From positions 28,258-92,257 of IMG/VR virus record IMGVR_UViG_3300050821_018287: a DNA stretch of 64,000 nucleotides. One strand, written 5' to 3'. The notes beneath the pieces were generated by a model. It searched no databases. It was not told the DNA's origin and saw nothing but the letters and a program-made list of their open reading frames with translations. The position numbers and the translations under genes were made by a program. Shown one piece after another: positions 31,855 to 39,676 of this stretch. Within the stretch, counting starts at the first letter, position 1. The number at the start of each line of letters is the position of its first letter. The stretch is from a virus.

Positions 31855-32773
31855 GGAGGGCTCCTTTGTCTCGGTAGACCTTGAGACGCTCAGAATCGAC
31901 CCCTGACCAACCACCCAGCTCTCCGAGATAGTCCACAGGAAACGATTCGAGCCGAGCCTGCTGCATACGGTCGCCACACTCAGCGACGTGGCTCATTTGG
32001 AGATCGATGTCCGTCCCGGAATAGTAATGCCCGCGACAGAGAGAGTTGAAGTCGCAAAGCGCGGTCTCGAATTGGTCGAGCCCGGAGAAGAGAACCGCCT
32101 TCAGCGCCTCAGCGTAAGCTTGCTTCTGGATGTCAGGATTCGCAAGACACTCCTGGATGGAAAGCCCGCACACCCGCGCGAGCCCCGCGTAAGGCCCCGT
32201 CTCCTCCCCACCGCGCGGTTCCCCAATGTCCGGAGCGACGATGAGCGCGCCGTGAACGTTTTTAAGAAGGTCCGACCACTTGTAGCTAGCCCAGCCCCCG
32301 TTGCCCGGGATCTGCTGAAAAGCGAAGCGCGCTCGGTCCCAACCCTGAGTGCTCGAAACGCTGTCGCAACAAGCCTCCACCCACCGATCGAATTGTCCGC
32401 CTCGGGTGAAGTGGAAGGCGTAGTTGATGTGGAGGCGCGCCTTGTCGTTGCCGCGGAAGCCGCGCCGCTCCACTCCCGTCGGGAGACCCAAAAGTGGCTC
32501 GTGGATCTCCGTCGGCTCCGGATACTTCGTCCAAACGATCTCCGCCGAACGGAGGTTGTAGAAGGTGACGTAGAGGAACGTCCTCCACAGCGCGGTGTTC
32601 AGCGGAAGCTTCTCCAGTTCGTAGAGCCGGCGCAGCACCGGATACGTCGGGTCCAAGTCGCCTGACCAGAGCTGCGTCTTGGAGAAAGTGCAGAAGTCGA
32701 CCCACAAATGCTCACGCGTGATCGCTCGCTCGCCGAAGAAGACAAACTGCTTCCCCTTGTCGGCCATCGGCAT
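31844..32773 (-). CDS. Putative base-hypermodification protein (aGPT-Pplase / hmU-DNA-kinase helical domain-like)
   Basis: 309 residues from ATG 32773 (TGATG). All-alpha looking. FCTFSKTQLWSGDLDPTYPV, LPLNTALWRTFLYVTFYNLR and SAEIVWTKY resemble the conserved opening of the aGPT-Pplase/HMUDK-helical proteins ('F..F...R.......P...D.iL..y.F.N.yR..D'), then RLHINYAFHFTRGGQFDRWV and GNGGWASYKWSDLLKNVHG. Located between the TET/JBP-like oxygenase and the P-loop kinase, which is the family's usual neighbourhood. Homology is by pattern recall and needs a profile search. Confidence 0.45.
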   Translation of the reverse strand: MPMADKGKQFVFFGERAITREHLWVDFCTFSKTQLWSGDLDPTYPVLRRLYELEKLPLNTALWRTFLYVTFYNLRSAEIVWTKYPEPTEIHEPLLGLPTGVERRGFRGNDKARLHINYAFHFTRGGQFDRWVEACCDSVSSTQGWDRARFAFQQIPGNGGWASYKWSDLLKNVHGALIVAPDIGEPRGGEETGPYAGLARVCGLSIQECLANPDIQKQAYAEALKAVLFSGLDQFETALCDFNSLCRGHYYSGTDIDLQMSHVAECGDRMQQARLESFPVDYLGELGGWSGVDSERLKVYRDKGALLVR

Positions 32774-33585
32774 CACGGCTTCTTGCCTCGCTTCTCGGAG
32801 CGGATCGTACCCAGTCTCCGCGCCCGGTCCAACTCCTCGGCCGGCGACTGGCAATGGCACATCCCCCGAAGCGAGTAGAAAACGACGGTGTAACGGTAGG
32901 AGCGCGGGGAGAGACTCCGGATGGGTGTCACCCCGTGGAGGAGGGAAGACCCGTCGAAGAGGATGAGCGAGCCGGGAATGAACTTGAAACCAATGCCGAG
33001 CTGAGGCACCGCGAGGTGCCCGCCGTCAATGTCCTTCGTGAAGGCAAACATCGCACTCCAGAAGCCCGGGAAGTTGCCCGCGTCGCGGTGGTAATAGAGC
33101 TGGTTGTTCCAGTTTGCGATCCCCGAGGTGTAGATGCTCCCCGGTAGCACCCACCCCGGCTGCACCTTCTCCCAAATGAGCTGGGCCTGCGCCACGTACT
33201 GCTCCGGCACCTCCTTCTCAAAGTACCGGGAGGCGAGCGACGCGAGAGAGCAGATCTTCGCATGCGCCTCCGGGTTCTCCATCGCCACCACCGAGCAATA
33301 GCAGTAGTCCTGGCGCAGAGGATTGCGGGGCATGAAGCCCACGGTCCTGTCCTGGTGTCGCAGACCCGACGTCCGGTAGGCGCGGTGGTAGCGAAGCGCT
33401 TGAAACGCCTCCACCATCCCCGAAAGGTTTTCTTCCGGCTGGAGGTAGGCGATGCGGAGGGTGTTCTCCTCGTAGATGAGGGTGGGCTTGTCGATGAGCA
33501 CCGCGAAGTCTTGCTCATGCGCGGGGACCTTCCGCGCGAGCGCCTTCACGTCGACTTCAATTCGCTGGAGTCGTACGTGTTGCAT
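32773..33585 (-). CDS. TET/JBP-like 2OG-Fe(II) dioxygenase
   Basis: 270 residues from ATG 33585. A double-stranded beta-helix core is marked by YYHRDAGNFPGFW (His166-x-Asp168), DIDGGHLAVP (188-194), GSLILFDGSSLLHGVTPI with distal His217, and RSYRYTVVFYSLR with Arg231 for 2-oxoglutarate. The spacing and the 'hRDaGN ... GG.L.vP ... LHGV ... R.t.vfY' pattern fit the TET/JBP family, which hydroxylates 5-methylpyrimidines in DNA. A Cys-rich tail (GMCHCQ) follows. Other 2OG oxygenases remain possible. Confidence 0.7.
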   Translation of the reverse strand: MQHVRLQRIEVDVKALARKVPAHEQDFAVLIDKPTLIYEENTLRIAYLQPEENLSGMVEAFQALRYHRAYRTSGLRHQDRTVGFMPRNPLRQDYCYCSVVAMENPEAHAKICSLASLASRYFEKEVPEQYVAQAQLIWEKVQPGWVLPGSIYTSGIANWNNQLYYHRDAGNFPGFWSAMFAFTKDIDGGHLAVPQLGIGFKFIPGSLILFDGSSLLHGVTPIRSLSPRSYRYTVVFYSLRGMCHCQSPAEELDRARRLGTIRSEKRGKKP

Positions 33586-34216
33586 CGAACAAGTCCAGCA
33601 GCTTGAGGACGGCCTCGGTATGGCTCTGGACCCCATGGGCTTCCATCACCGCTTTCAGCCGCGCCAACGCCACGTCATAGGCCGCACCCTCGAAGTAGAG
33701 GACGACTTGCTTGATGTTGGCGGAGAGAAAACCCGGGAGAAGCTCCGCCGGAGTCGCCCCCACCTCCGTCTTCGGAGGCTCCACCGAGCGGAGGAGCGCG
33801 TCCACATCCGTCGGCTCGTAGCCAGTGCCAGCGAGGAGATCCCCCGTGTTGAGCCGGCCCAGCATCTCCGCCAGCGCCTTCTCGTCCCACCCGCCGACCT
33901 CGGTGAGCCGGTTGGAGGCGATGACATACGCTTCGGCCTCGGTGTCGTCCTTCGAAGCCCACCCGGTCAGGACTGGAACGAACCACCGGCCGTCCCTCAC
34001 CTCCACCCCCGCTGGCACCTCACCCCGCTTCTTCAGCTCCAGAAGCGCCTCCCGCCGGCCGTGCCCCGCCACCATCCGCCCCGTCCGCTGGTCCACCACG
34101 ATCGGCTCGGTAAAGCCGAAGCGGCGAATGGAAGCCTGGATGTCGGCCTGTGCGTGAGTCTTCGGGTTGCGCTCGGCCGTCTTGAGCGAATCCAAGTCTG
34201 TCGCGACGATCTTCAT
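33557..34216 (-). CDS. ParB-like nuclease/sulfiredoxin-fold protein
   Basis: 219 residues. The ParB core shows RFGFTEPIVVDQRTGRMVAG and GHGRREALLELKKRG (the 'GHGRr.A' box), followed by YVIASNRLTEVGGWDEKALA, typical of phage ParB/methyltransferase-associated proteins. Such proteins appear next to DNA modification genes. Three ParB-type proteins occur in this window. Nuclease or binding role unknown. Confidence 0.75.
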   Translation of the reverse strand: MKIVATDLDSLKTAERNPKTHAQADIQASIRRFGFTEPIVVDQRTGRMVAGHGRREALLELKKRGEVPAGVEVRDGRWFVPVLTGWASKDDTEAEAYVIASNRLTEVGGWDEKALAEMLGRLNTGDLLAGTGYEPTDVDALLRSVEPPKTEVGATPAELLPGFLSANIKQVVLYFEGAAYDVALARLKAVMEAHGVQSHTEAVLKLLDLFDATRTTPAN

Positions 34217-35931
34217 GCTGCCCCCTGAAGTTGTCCGCCTTCAATCCTCCACTTCACAGTGGGCCCGAGCTGGAGGCGGCCGGCAATGTAGTCGGAGTGG
34301 GTGATGACTACCACCGCCCGCTCCTTTGCGAGGTCCACCAGGACCGCCGCCAGAGCGTCCTGCCCGTCCACGTAGAGCGAGTCAAACACCTCGTCGAAGA
34401 AGAGGGTGCCAGCGCCCAGGCCACCGGAGAGTGCGCCGAGAGCGAAGAGGAGCGCCACATCAATCCGCCGCCGCTCCCCCGCTGACGCGCCACGGTAGCC
34501 CTCCCCGCCGCCAGCACCCTCCACCTCCAAACTGATTGCATCCGTCACCCCACCCGTCTTCTTCTCGGTGTAGGACTTGAGGCGGACCGAGAGCGCCGGG
34601 ACGGGGCCCGCCGCCGTGACGCGCGGGGCACCGGAGATCCGCGCGAGCCAGCCGTTGGCCGCCGCCTCGACTGCGCCGAGCGCCCTCCCGAGGATGTGTG
34701 CGCGCACCCCCTTCGTCCCCAAGACAACCTCCACCGCCCCCAACTCCTGCAACGTCTTCTCCAGAGTACCCGCCTCGGTGTCCGCGTCAGCAAATTGCTG
34801 CTTTGTCTTTTTCAGATCCGCTTCGGCCTGGGCCAGAGCCCGGTACGCGCGGTCCAGCTCACCCTTCCGGCGAGCGTGCGCAGCCACCCCCGCCTCCGCG
34901 GAACGAATCCGCTCACGCAACTTCGCATGGCGCTCGTTGAGCGCGGCGAGAATCCCGTCCAGCTCCTTGAGCTGTTCGTCGATCTCCAGGACAGCCTCGA
35001 CGCTCTTGGCCTGGGTCGCCTCAGCCTCCTTCTTCAGCTTCCCGATCGCCTGGACCAGATTCCCCCTGAGTTTCGCGGGAATCTCCTGCCCGCAGGCGGA
35101 ACACGTGCCTGTGTCCCCAAGCTTCTGGAGCTGACGCTTGAGCGCGTCCATGTTGGCCTGAACGCCGCCGTCCGAGCTGCGCAGGTTCATCGCCTTCGAG
35201 TACTCCGCGCGCCGGCTCGCCTCCGTTTTGTCGATGGCCTTCTTCACCTCCGTCGCCTGCGTCTGAAGCGCGAGAGGAGATTCCGTCTCCTCATCCCCGA
35301 AACTAAGCGGCGGAACCGAGGCCCCGGTGACCGTCTCCGTGCACTGAAGCACCGACCGCGCCGCACCCTTCACCCGCTCGTCGAGGATTGCGGCCTGACG
35401 CCGGCACTCGTCCCACTGTCGCGTCGCCGCCTTCAGATCTGTCCTACACTTCTCCAAGGCCACATCGAAGCGCCCGAGCTGGAGGAGCCCCTCCAGAAAA
35501 CGCTTCCGCTCCGAGTCGGTGGCCTCAGTGAAGCGTGCCGCATCCGACGAGCTGAACACGTGCCTCCAGCGCCAAGTCTCGAAGGAGCCGATCCGCTCCT
35601 CCAGGGCTTCCTGCGCCTTGGAGTTGGTTTCGTACTCCGCCGAGGGCCCGTCATTCGTCGACCAGTCCAGCGCGGATCTCCCGCCCGCAGTCCTCGTCCG
35701 CGTCACCCCCAACCCCTCCGCGAGGAGCCGGAGCATTCCCGCCTTCTCCTTCACCCACGGGCTCGTCCCGCGGAGCGTCTCGCCGAAACCTCCGTAGGCC
35801 ACTCCCTCGATAACGCTGGACTTCCCTCCGCCGTTGGGTCCAGTGACGAGGACGATGCCGCGCTCCGGGAAAACAAATTCGGAGTGCTCGTGGACGGTGA
35901 AGTTGTTGAGGACGAGACGTTGGACATTCAT
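34213..35931 (-). CDS. SbcC/Rad50-like recombination ATPase
   Basis: 572 residues. Walker A GPNGGGKSS (31-39) near the N-terminus, coiled-coil arms, zinc hook TCSACGQEI (Cys277, Cys280), an ABC signature GASAGERRRIDVALLFALG (about 485) and Walker B GTLFFDEVFDSL (about 515). Short for SbcC, like T4 gp46. It pairs with the SbcD-like nuclease at 39673 for DNA end processing. Six genes separate the two. Confidence 0.85.
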   Translation of the reverse strand: MNVQRLVLNNFTVHEHSEFVFPERGIVLVTGPNGGGKSSVIEGVAYGGFGETLRGTSPWVKEKAGMLRLLAEGLGVTRTRTAGGRSALDWSTNDGPSAEYETNSKAQEALEERIGSFETWRWRHVFSSSDAARFTEATDSERKRFLEGLLQLGRFDVALEKCRTDLKAATRQWDECRRQAAILDERVKGAARSVLQCTETVTGASVPPLSFGDEETESPLALQTQATEVKKAIDKTEASRRAEYSKAMNLRSSDGGVQANMDALKRQLQKLGDTGTCSACGQEIPAKLRGNLVQAIGKLKKEAEATQAKSVEAVLEIDEQLKELDGILAALNERHAKLRERIRSAEAGVAAHARRKGELDRAYRALAQAEADLKKTKQQFADADTEAGTLEKTLQELGAVEVVLGTKGVRAHILGRALGAVEAAANGWLARISGAPRVTAAGPVPALSVRLKSYTEKKTGGVTDAISLEVEGAGGGEGYRGASAGERRRIDVALLFALGALSGGLGAGTLFFDEVFDSLYVDGQDALAAVLVDLAKERAVVVITHSDYIAGRLQLGPTVKWRIEGGQLQGAA

Positions 35932-35948
35932 CGCTTCAGTTCCATTCG

Positions 35949-36920
35949 CTACTCCTTCGACTTGTCTGAGGTGGGGGAGGGCTTACGTGGATCGCGGTAC
36001 TCGGCCCAGGAGCAAGCGCGGTACAGGCCGGTTATCGCCCAGCGCTGAAAGGCCTTGAGGTCGCCACGCGACTGGTCGAACGCCATCGGGTAGGGCTCGC
36101 ATCCGAGCGCGACCATTTCGTTGAAGCGGTAGAGGATTTGCTCCCAGGTCTCGCCTTTGGCGAAGCCGATCAGCATGTAGACGCGGAGGTGTTTCGGCGG
36201 GACGCCAGCGGCCTTGAGGTCGGCTACGCCCCGCTTGAAGGCCCTCTCGTCGCCAAGGTTGTCCCAGGCCGTATAGAGCACGCGGCGGCGGAATTCGTTG
36301 TCGCGGTACTCGACTGAGGCGATCGCCGCGGCCGACTCCTCGTTCACGACGCGGATGTTGATGCCCTGGCTGAAGCAGACGTGAAAGCCGCCGGCCCGGA
36401 TCTCCGCAACGCGCGCGCGCCAAGCTTCCGGCTCCTGCCCAAAGAAGTCGTTATCGAGCAGCAGCAGATTTCGCGGCCATGGTTCGCCACGCCACAAGTC
36501 CGCAATCGACCGGACAGATCTAGCCGGGCCCTCTTTCTTCGGCACGACGCAAAATGAGCACTTGAGACGACAACCGCGCTGCGTAAAGCCGATGCTCCTG
36601 CGCTCGTCTGGGTAGAGCGAATAGTCGGGGGCAAGCGCTTCCCAGTCGACTGACGAGTCAACTTCCGAGAGCGCGGACTCGACGCGGACGCCAGTACCGC
36701 CCCAGCGGATGTCTCCCCACTCGGCCTCAATGCGAGCCCGAAGCTTGGCCGAGAAACCGAAGATGCTTGAGCCGTACACTTCCCCCGGCGGGTCCCAGAG
36801 CTGCCGCTGCCCGGCCCCACGCACCAATCGGACAGATTCACCGCGTCCACGGAAGTACGCGCCCAGCTTCATCAGGGCCAGGTTCGGCAGCGCGCCATCC
36901 GCGTGGACGAGATATTTCAT
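35949..36920 (-). CDS. Radical SAM protein
   Basis: 323 residues, ATG 36920. The Fe-S motif is GFTQRGCRLKCSFCVVPKKE: Cys117, Cys121, Cys124 (CxxxCxxC). Upstream (residues 1-105) is a Rossmann-like region, so it may be a B12-binding-like or truncated domain. Then LLLLDNDFFGQEPEAWRARV, FSQGINIRVVNEESAAAIAS and RVYMLIGFAKGETWEQILYR complete the TIM-barrel signatures. Phage-encoded; the substrate may be a DNA base or tRNA, and the cluster suggests DNA. Confidence 0.8.
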   Translation of the reverse strand: MKYLVHADGALPNLALMKLGAYFRGRGESVRLVRGAGQRQLWDPPGEVYGSSIFGFSAKLRARIEAEWGDIRWGGTGVRVESALSEVDSSVDWEALAPDYSLYPDERRSIGFTQRGCRLKCSFCVVPKKEGPARSVRSIADLWRGEPWPRNLLLLDNDFFGQEPEAWRARVAEIRAGGFHVCFSQGINIRVVNEESAAAIASVEYRDNEFRRRVLYTAWDNLGDERAFKRGVADLKAAGVPPKHLRVYMLIGFAKGETWEQILYRFNEMVALGCEPYPMAFDQSRGDLKAFQRWAITGLYRACSWAEYRDPRKPSPTSDKSKE

Positions 36921-37585
36921 CCCTCCGGATCCCCGTTGACGTTCTTGATGGGGGGCGCGCCGGGGAAACCCTCCCGCTGCACCCAAGTGATGAGAATACC
37001 GCGCCCGAAGAGAGCGCCGAGGAAGTAGGGGATCGCCTCCCACTTCGCCACGTACCAAAGACTGAGGGGCTTCCCTGTCCACGTCCCAATGTTTCGAAAG
37101 GCGACGAGACGCTCCGCCTGGCTCAAGGACTTCTTGATGATCTCCTTCAGCGGAAACGGGCTCCGGATAGCCAGGACAGGCCGCTCCATCCCAGTCACGA
37201 CAGCCCAAAAGGCGACCGCGCCGTTGGTGGTCCGAGGCTGGTTCTGCGGGATGGAATCAGCGGTGTCCCCACCACCGAGGCGCAACGCCGCGTCGTAGGA
37301 GCGGTTGCGCGCCGTCTCCATCCTCAGCATCGCAAAGCAGTCCCGGTAGAGCCGCCGCCCTTCCATCGGGGAGATCTCGTGGTCCGACTCGACGACGAAA
37401 CGGGCGACGTGGGTGAGTCGAATGCCGCGGTTCTCCGTGCTGTCCCGCCGGACGACGAAGGGGTAGTTGGTGCCGGCGAACGCCTGAACCCCGCGCCAAC
37501 GCTGCGCGTCCAGGGGCACCCGATAGAGCGGGGTATCCTCCTCCCAGGCCCCAATCTCAGGGTTGTCTTTGTCGGCTTCCCTCAT
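36917..37585 (-). CDS. Unknown protein in modification cluster
   Basis: 222 residues, ATG 37585 with ATGA coupling to the radical SAM gene. Contains THVARFVVESDHEISPMEGR, NGAVAFWAVVTGMERPVLAI, PLSLWYVAKWEAIPYFLGAL and ends NVNGDPEG. No recognised domain. Close coupling to the radical SAM gene suggests a partner. CGAACAAGGCT lies 10 bases before the start. Confidence 0.6.
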   Translation of the reverse strand: MREADKDNPEIGAWEEDTPLYRVPLDAQRWRGVQAFAGTNYPFVVRRDSTENRGIRLTHVARFVVESDHEISPMEGRRLYRDCFAMLRMETARNRSYDAALRLGGGDTADSIPQNQPRTTNGAVAFWAVVTGMERPVLAIRSPFPLKEIIKKSLSQAERLVAFRNIGTWTGKPLSLWYVAKWEAIPYFLGALFGRGILITWVQREGFPGAPPIKNVNGDPEG

Positions 37586-37791
37586 TCCCCCAGAGCCTTG
37601 TTCGCCAACAACTCAATCTCCTCCAGCGCCCCGGTCGCCCCCTGAAAACCGCCCTCCCGGCAGCTTCGGGCCTGCTTTCGGATGAGACGAAGGAACATCC
37701 GAATCCGCTCTCGCTGGTGGAGGAAGTGTTCGGCTTGGACCTCGGTGCTGACCCGGACGATGCGCGCCCGAAGCAACTCCTCATCTGACAA
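37582..37791 (-). CDS. Small charged helical protein
   Basis: 69 residues from TTG 37791, overlapping the upstream stop by 11 bases. Helical and basic, IVRVSTEVQAEHFLHQRERI and IRMFLRLIRKQARSCREGG. No function assigned. Confidence 0.45.
   Translation of the reverse strand: MSDEELLRARIVRVSTEVQAEHFLHQRERIRMFLRLIRKQARSCREGGFQGATGALEEIELLANKALGE
37596..37604 (-). promoter_or_regulatory. CGAACAAGG element
   Basis: Coding-strand CGAACAAGGCT, 10 bases before the ATG of gene 36917, inside the end of gene 37582. Confidence 0.4.
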
Positions 37792-38452
37792 GGCACGCCT
37801 CGGACTCCGTGGAGGAACGGAACGCCGACAGCACCGCCCGGTGGACCTCCTCGTTGGGCGCCCGCGCATCCACCACCACCCACCGCCCCGGATGCTCATG
37901 AGCCATCCGCTTCCACAACGCCGCGTAGCGGCAAATGACATCGTCGAGGTAGCTCTTGTGCTCCTCGTACCTATCTCGCGGAGCCTTCCACCGCTCCAAG
38001 CGTTGCTGAATGGTGGCGGAGTCCGAATCGAGGAGGAGGAAGAGATCCGGTTGGGGAAGCCATCGGTGAAGGTCCACCAAGTAATCCGGGTCCAACCCGT
38101 CGTTGCCGCCGTAGACAACTCCCGAGGGCCAGTAGCGGTCCAGGATGACATTCCCGCCGCTCGCCGCTTCGAGGATCTCCGGCGCCAGCTCCATCCGGTT
38201 GGCGGACTGGAGCGACTGGAAAGTCATTGCGTCGAGGAGCCGCGCCTCATCCACTGTCCCGCTCCAGGGGCGCGGATCCCCGTAGATGGTGCGCCACTCC
38301 CGCTTCAGGTGCTTGTCGATCAGCTTCCCCATCGGCGTCGTCCGGTCCGGAAACTTGAACGTGCGCCCGCCGATCTCCTGCCCCAAGAGCCACGCCTGGG
38401 TCGTCTTCCCCACCCCGTCCACACCCTCGATTGCGATGATACTCATGCTCAA
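37781..38452 (-). CDS. tmk: Thymidylate kinase
   Basis: 223 residues from TTG 38452 (TTGA overlap) or ATG 38446. P-loop IEGVDGVGKTTQAWLLG (residues about 8-24), DR(Y/S) motif VILDRYWPSGVVYGG (about 100), and the dTMP-binding lid region with RLERWKAPRDRYEE. Standard fold for dTMP to dTDP phosphorylation. In a phage with base modification it may also act on a modified nucleotide, but this is inference. Confidence 0.8.
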   Translation of the reverse strand: MSMSIIAIEGVDGVGKTTQAWLLGQEIGGRTFKFPDRTTPMGKLIDKHLKREWRTIYGDPRPWSGTVDEARLLDAMTFQSLQSANRMELAPEILEAASGGNVILDRYWPSGVVYGGNDGLDPDYLVDLHRWLPQPDLFLLLDSDSATIQQRLERWKAPRDRYEEHKSYLDDVICRYAALWKRMAHEHPGRWVVVDARAPNEEVHRAVLSAFRSSTESEACLVR

Positions 38453-38736
38453 CCCCCAGTAGGTACGACTCCGTTCGGCTTCACGGGTGAGGTGCGCACC
38501 TGCTTCCGCATCTCCTCTTCGAGTCTGTCGATCCGCTTCCGCTCCCCGGCGAGGGCGTTGGTGAACTCCCGGGCGAGGGTGGCGATAGATCCCTCGATCG
38601 CCTTGAAGCGCTCCTCCGACGGAGGAGGCGCACCCTTCGGCGGTTCACCCCCGGCGTGGTGGGTGTGTTCGAAGTCGATGGTGCAGGGTCGGAGACCCTG
38701 AGGGGTTTGGAGCAGCCATCCGCATTTGTCGGGCAT
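38449..38736 (-). CDS. Small protein with Cys and coiled-coil
   Basis: 95 residues. Early part CGWLLQTPQGLRPCTIDFEH with Cys and His residues suggests a small metal site; then a Pro-rich linker and a charged coiled coil (ATLAREFTNALAGERKRIDR). Function unknown. Confidence 0.5.
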   Translation of the reverse strand: MPDKCGWLLQTPQGLRPCTIDFEHTHHAGGEPPKGAPPPSEERFKAIEGSIATLAREFTNALAGERKRIDRLEEEMRKQVRTSPVKPNGVVPTGG

Positions 38737-38748
38737 TCCGTTTTCCTA

Positions 38749-39078
38749 TCACGCCATCCGGCGCGCTCGCCAAACCGCAATCGGTGCAGCATGCCGTGAC
38801 TTCTGCGTCGTGGGGGTGTAGGCGCCGGTCTTCTCTATGAGACCCAACTTGGCCATCATCGACATCACCGCCCCGAGCGCCCGCGGCTCCGGAGGCCGCT
38901 CCAACCCCACGGCCCAAACGTCGTCCGAAGTGAAGTTGCCCGTGTCCCGTGCCACCTGCGACACGGCGCGGATCGCCTTCTCAATCCACCCCGGTGGAGA
39001 TCCCAACGCAACCTTCTTCAGCGCCTTCTCCTTCAAGGCTTTCCCCGCCGCACCGTCGAAGAGAGTGAGCTGGCTCAA
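38749..39078 (-). CDS. Putative winged-helix protein
   Basis: 109 residues from TTG 39078. The segment GNFTSDDVWAVGLERPPEPR and AVMSMMAKLGLIEKTGAYTP, with QKSRHAAPIAVWRARRMA at the end, is the recurring phage/prophage pattern in which 'td.vW......p.p..lg.vm..l...g.i..t' leads to '......h..p..vW.s'. Likely DNA-binding winged helix. Confidence 0.6.
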   Translation of the reverse strand: MSQLTLFDGAAGKALKEKALKKVALGSPPGWIEKAIRAVSQVARDTGNFTSDDVWAVGLERPPEPRALGAVMSMMAKLGLIEKTGAYTPTTQKSRHAAPIAVWRARRMA

Positions 39079-39482
39079 AAGTACCTCCCGCACTTGTCGC
39101 AACGTTGCGCCGGCAACACCGGCTCGCGTTTGAAACCGGCGAGTAAAAGCGCCACCCGCGCCGCGGTCAGCTCGTCGTTCATAACTTTGTTCTGAAGCTT
39201 GTAGAAGTTGGCGACCCGCTGCGCCTCCAAAAGCTCGTGCACCCATCGGTAGAACGGCGCGCTTTTCCACTTCGCGACGAGCGCGGCGAAGATGGGCTCC
39301 ACGCGGTCCGGAGGCACCGCAAAGACCTTCGACTCCCCGGTTACCGGATCCCGCTTGTAGAACACGAAGGCATCCGCCAGGCACTCCGGCGCAATCTCCG
39401 CGTTCCGCACCGCGTCCACCATCGCCGTAACGGTGGCCTTCAGGTACTCGTTCGCCGCGCGGAGACGCTTCAGCTCAGTCAC
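39075..39482 (-). CDS. Helical protein with C-terminal CxxC
   Basis: 135 residues from GTG 39482. Long helices (KRLRAANEYLKATVTAMVDA) and a final CDKCGRYF. The single CxxC could be half of a zinc site in a dimer. Function unknown. Confidence 0.55.
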   Translation of the reverse strand: MTELKRLRAANEYLKATVTAMVDAVRNAEIAPECLADAFVFYKRDPVTGESKVFAVPPDRVEPIFAALVAKWKSAPFYRWVHELLEAQRVANFYKLQNKVMNDELTAARVALLLAGFKREPVLPAQRCDKCGRYF

Positions 39483-39676
39483 GTCTCCTCCCGAAACTGC
39501 CGCCGAAGTCGCCGAAGAATGTTGTAGACCGCCCCTGCCAAGGTCCCCGCCCTGCGAAACGATGTGATGAGATGAACTTTCTTCTGCCGGGCGGTGTCGG
39601 TGAGAAAATCGTCCACAACGTACACCATCGCGCTCCACGCACGGTCTTCACCTGAAATCTCGATTTGAAGCCTCAC
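39479..39676 (-). CDS. Small unknown protein
   Basis: 65 residues from GTG 39676, coupled to the SbcD-like gene. Two beta strands (RLQIEISGEDRAWSAMVYV) and a basic helix (AVYNILRRLRRQFREET). Confidence 0.5.
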   Translation of the reverse strand: MRLQIEISGEDRAWSAMVYVVDDFLTDTARQKKVHLITSFRRAGTLAGAVYNILRRLRRQFREET

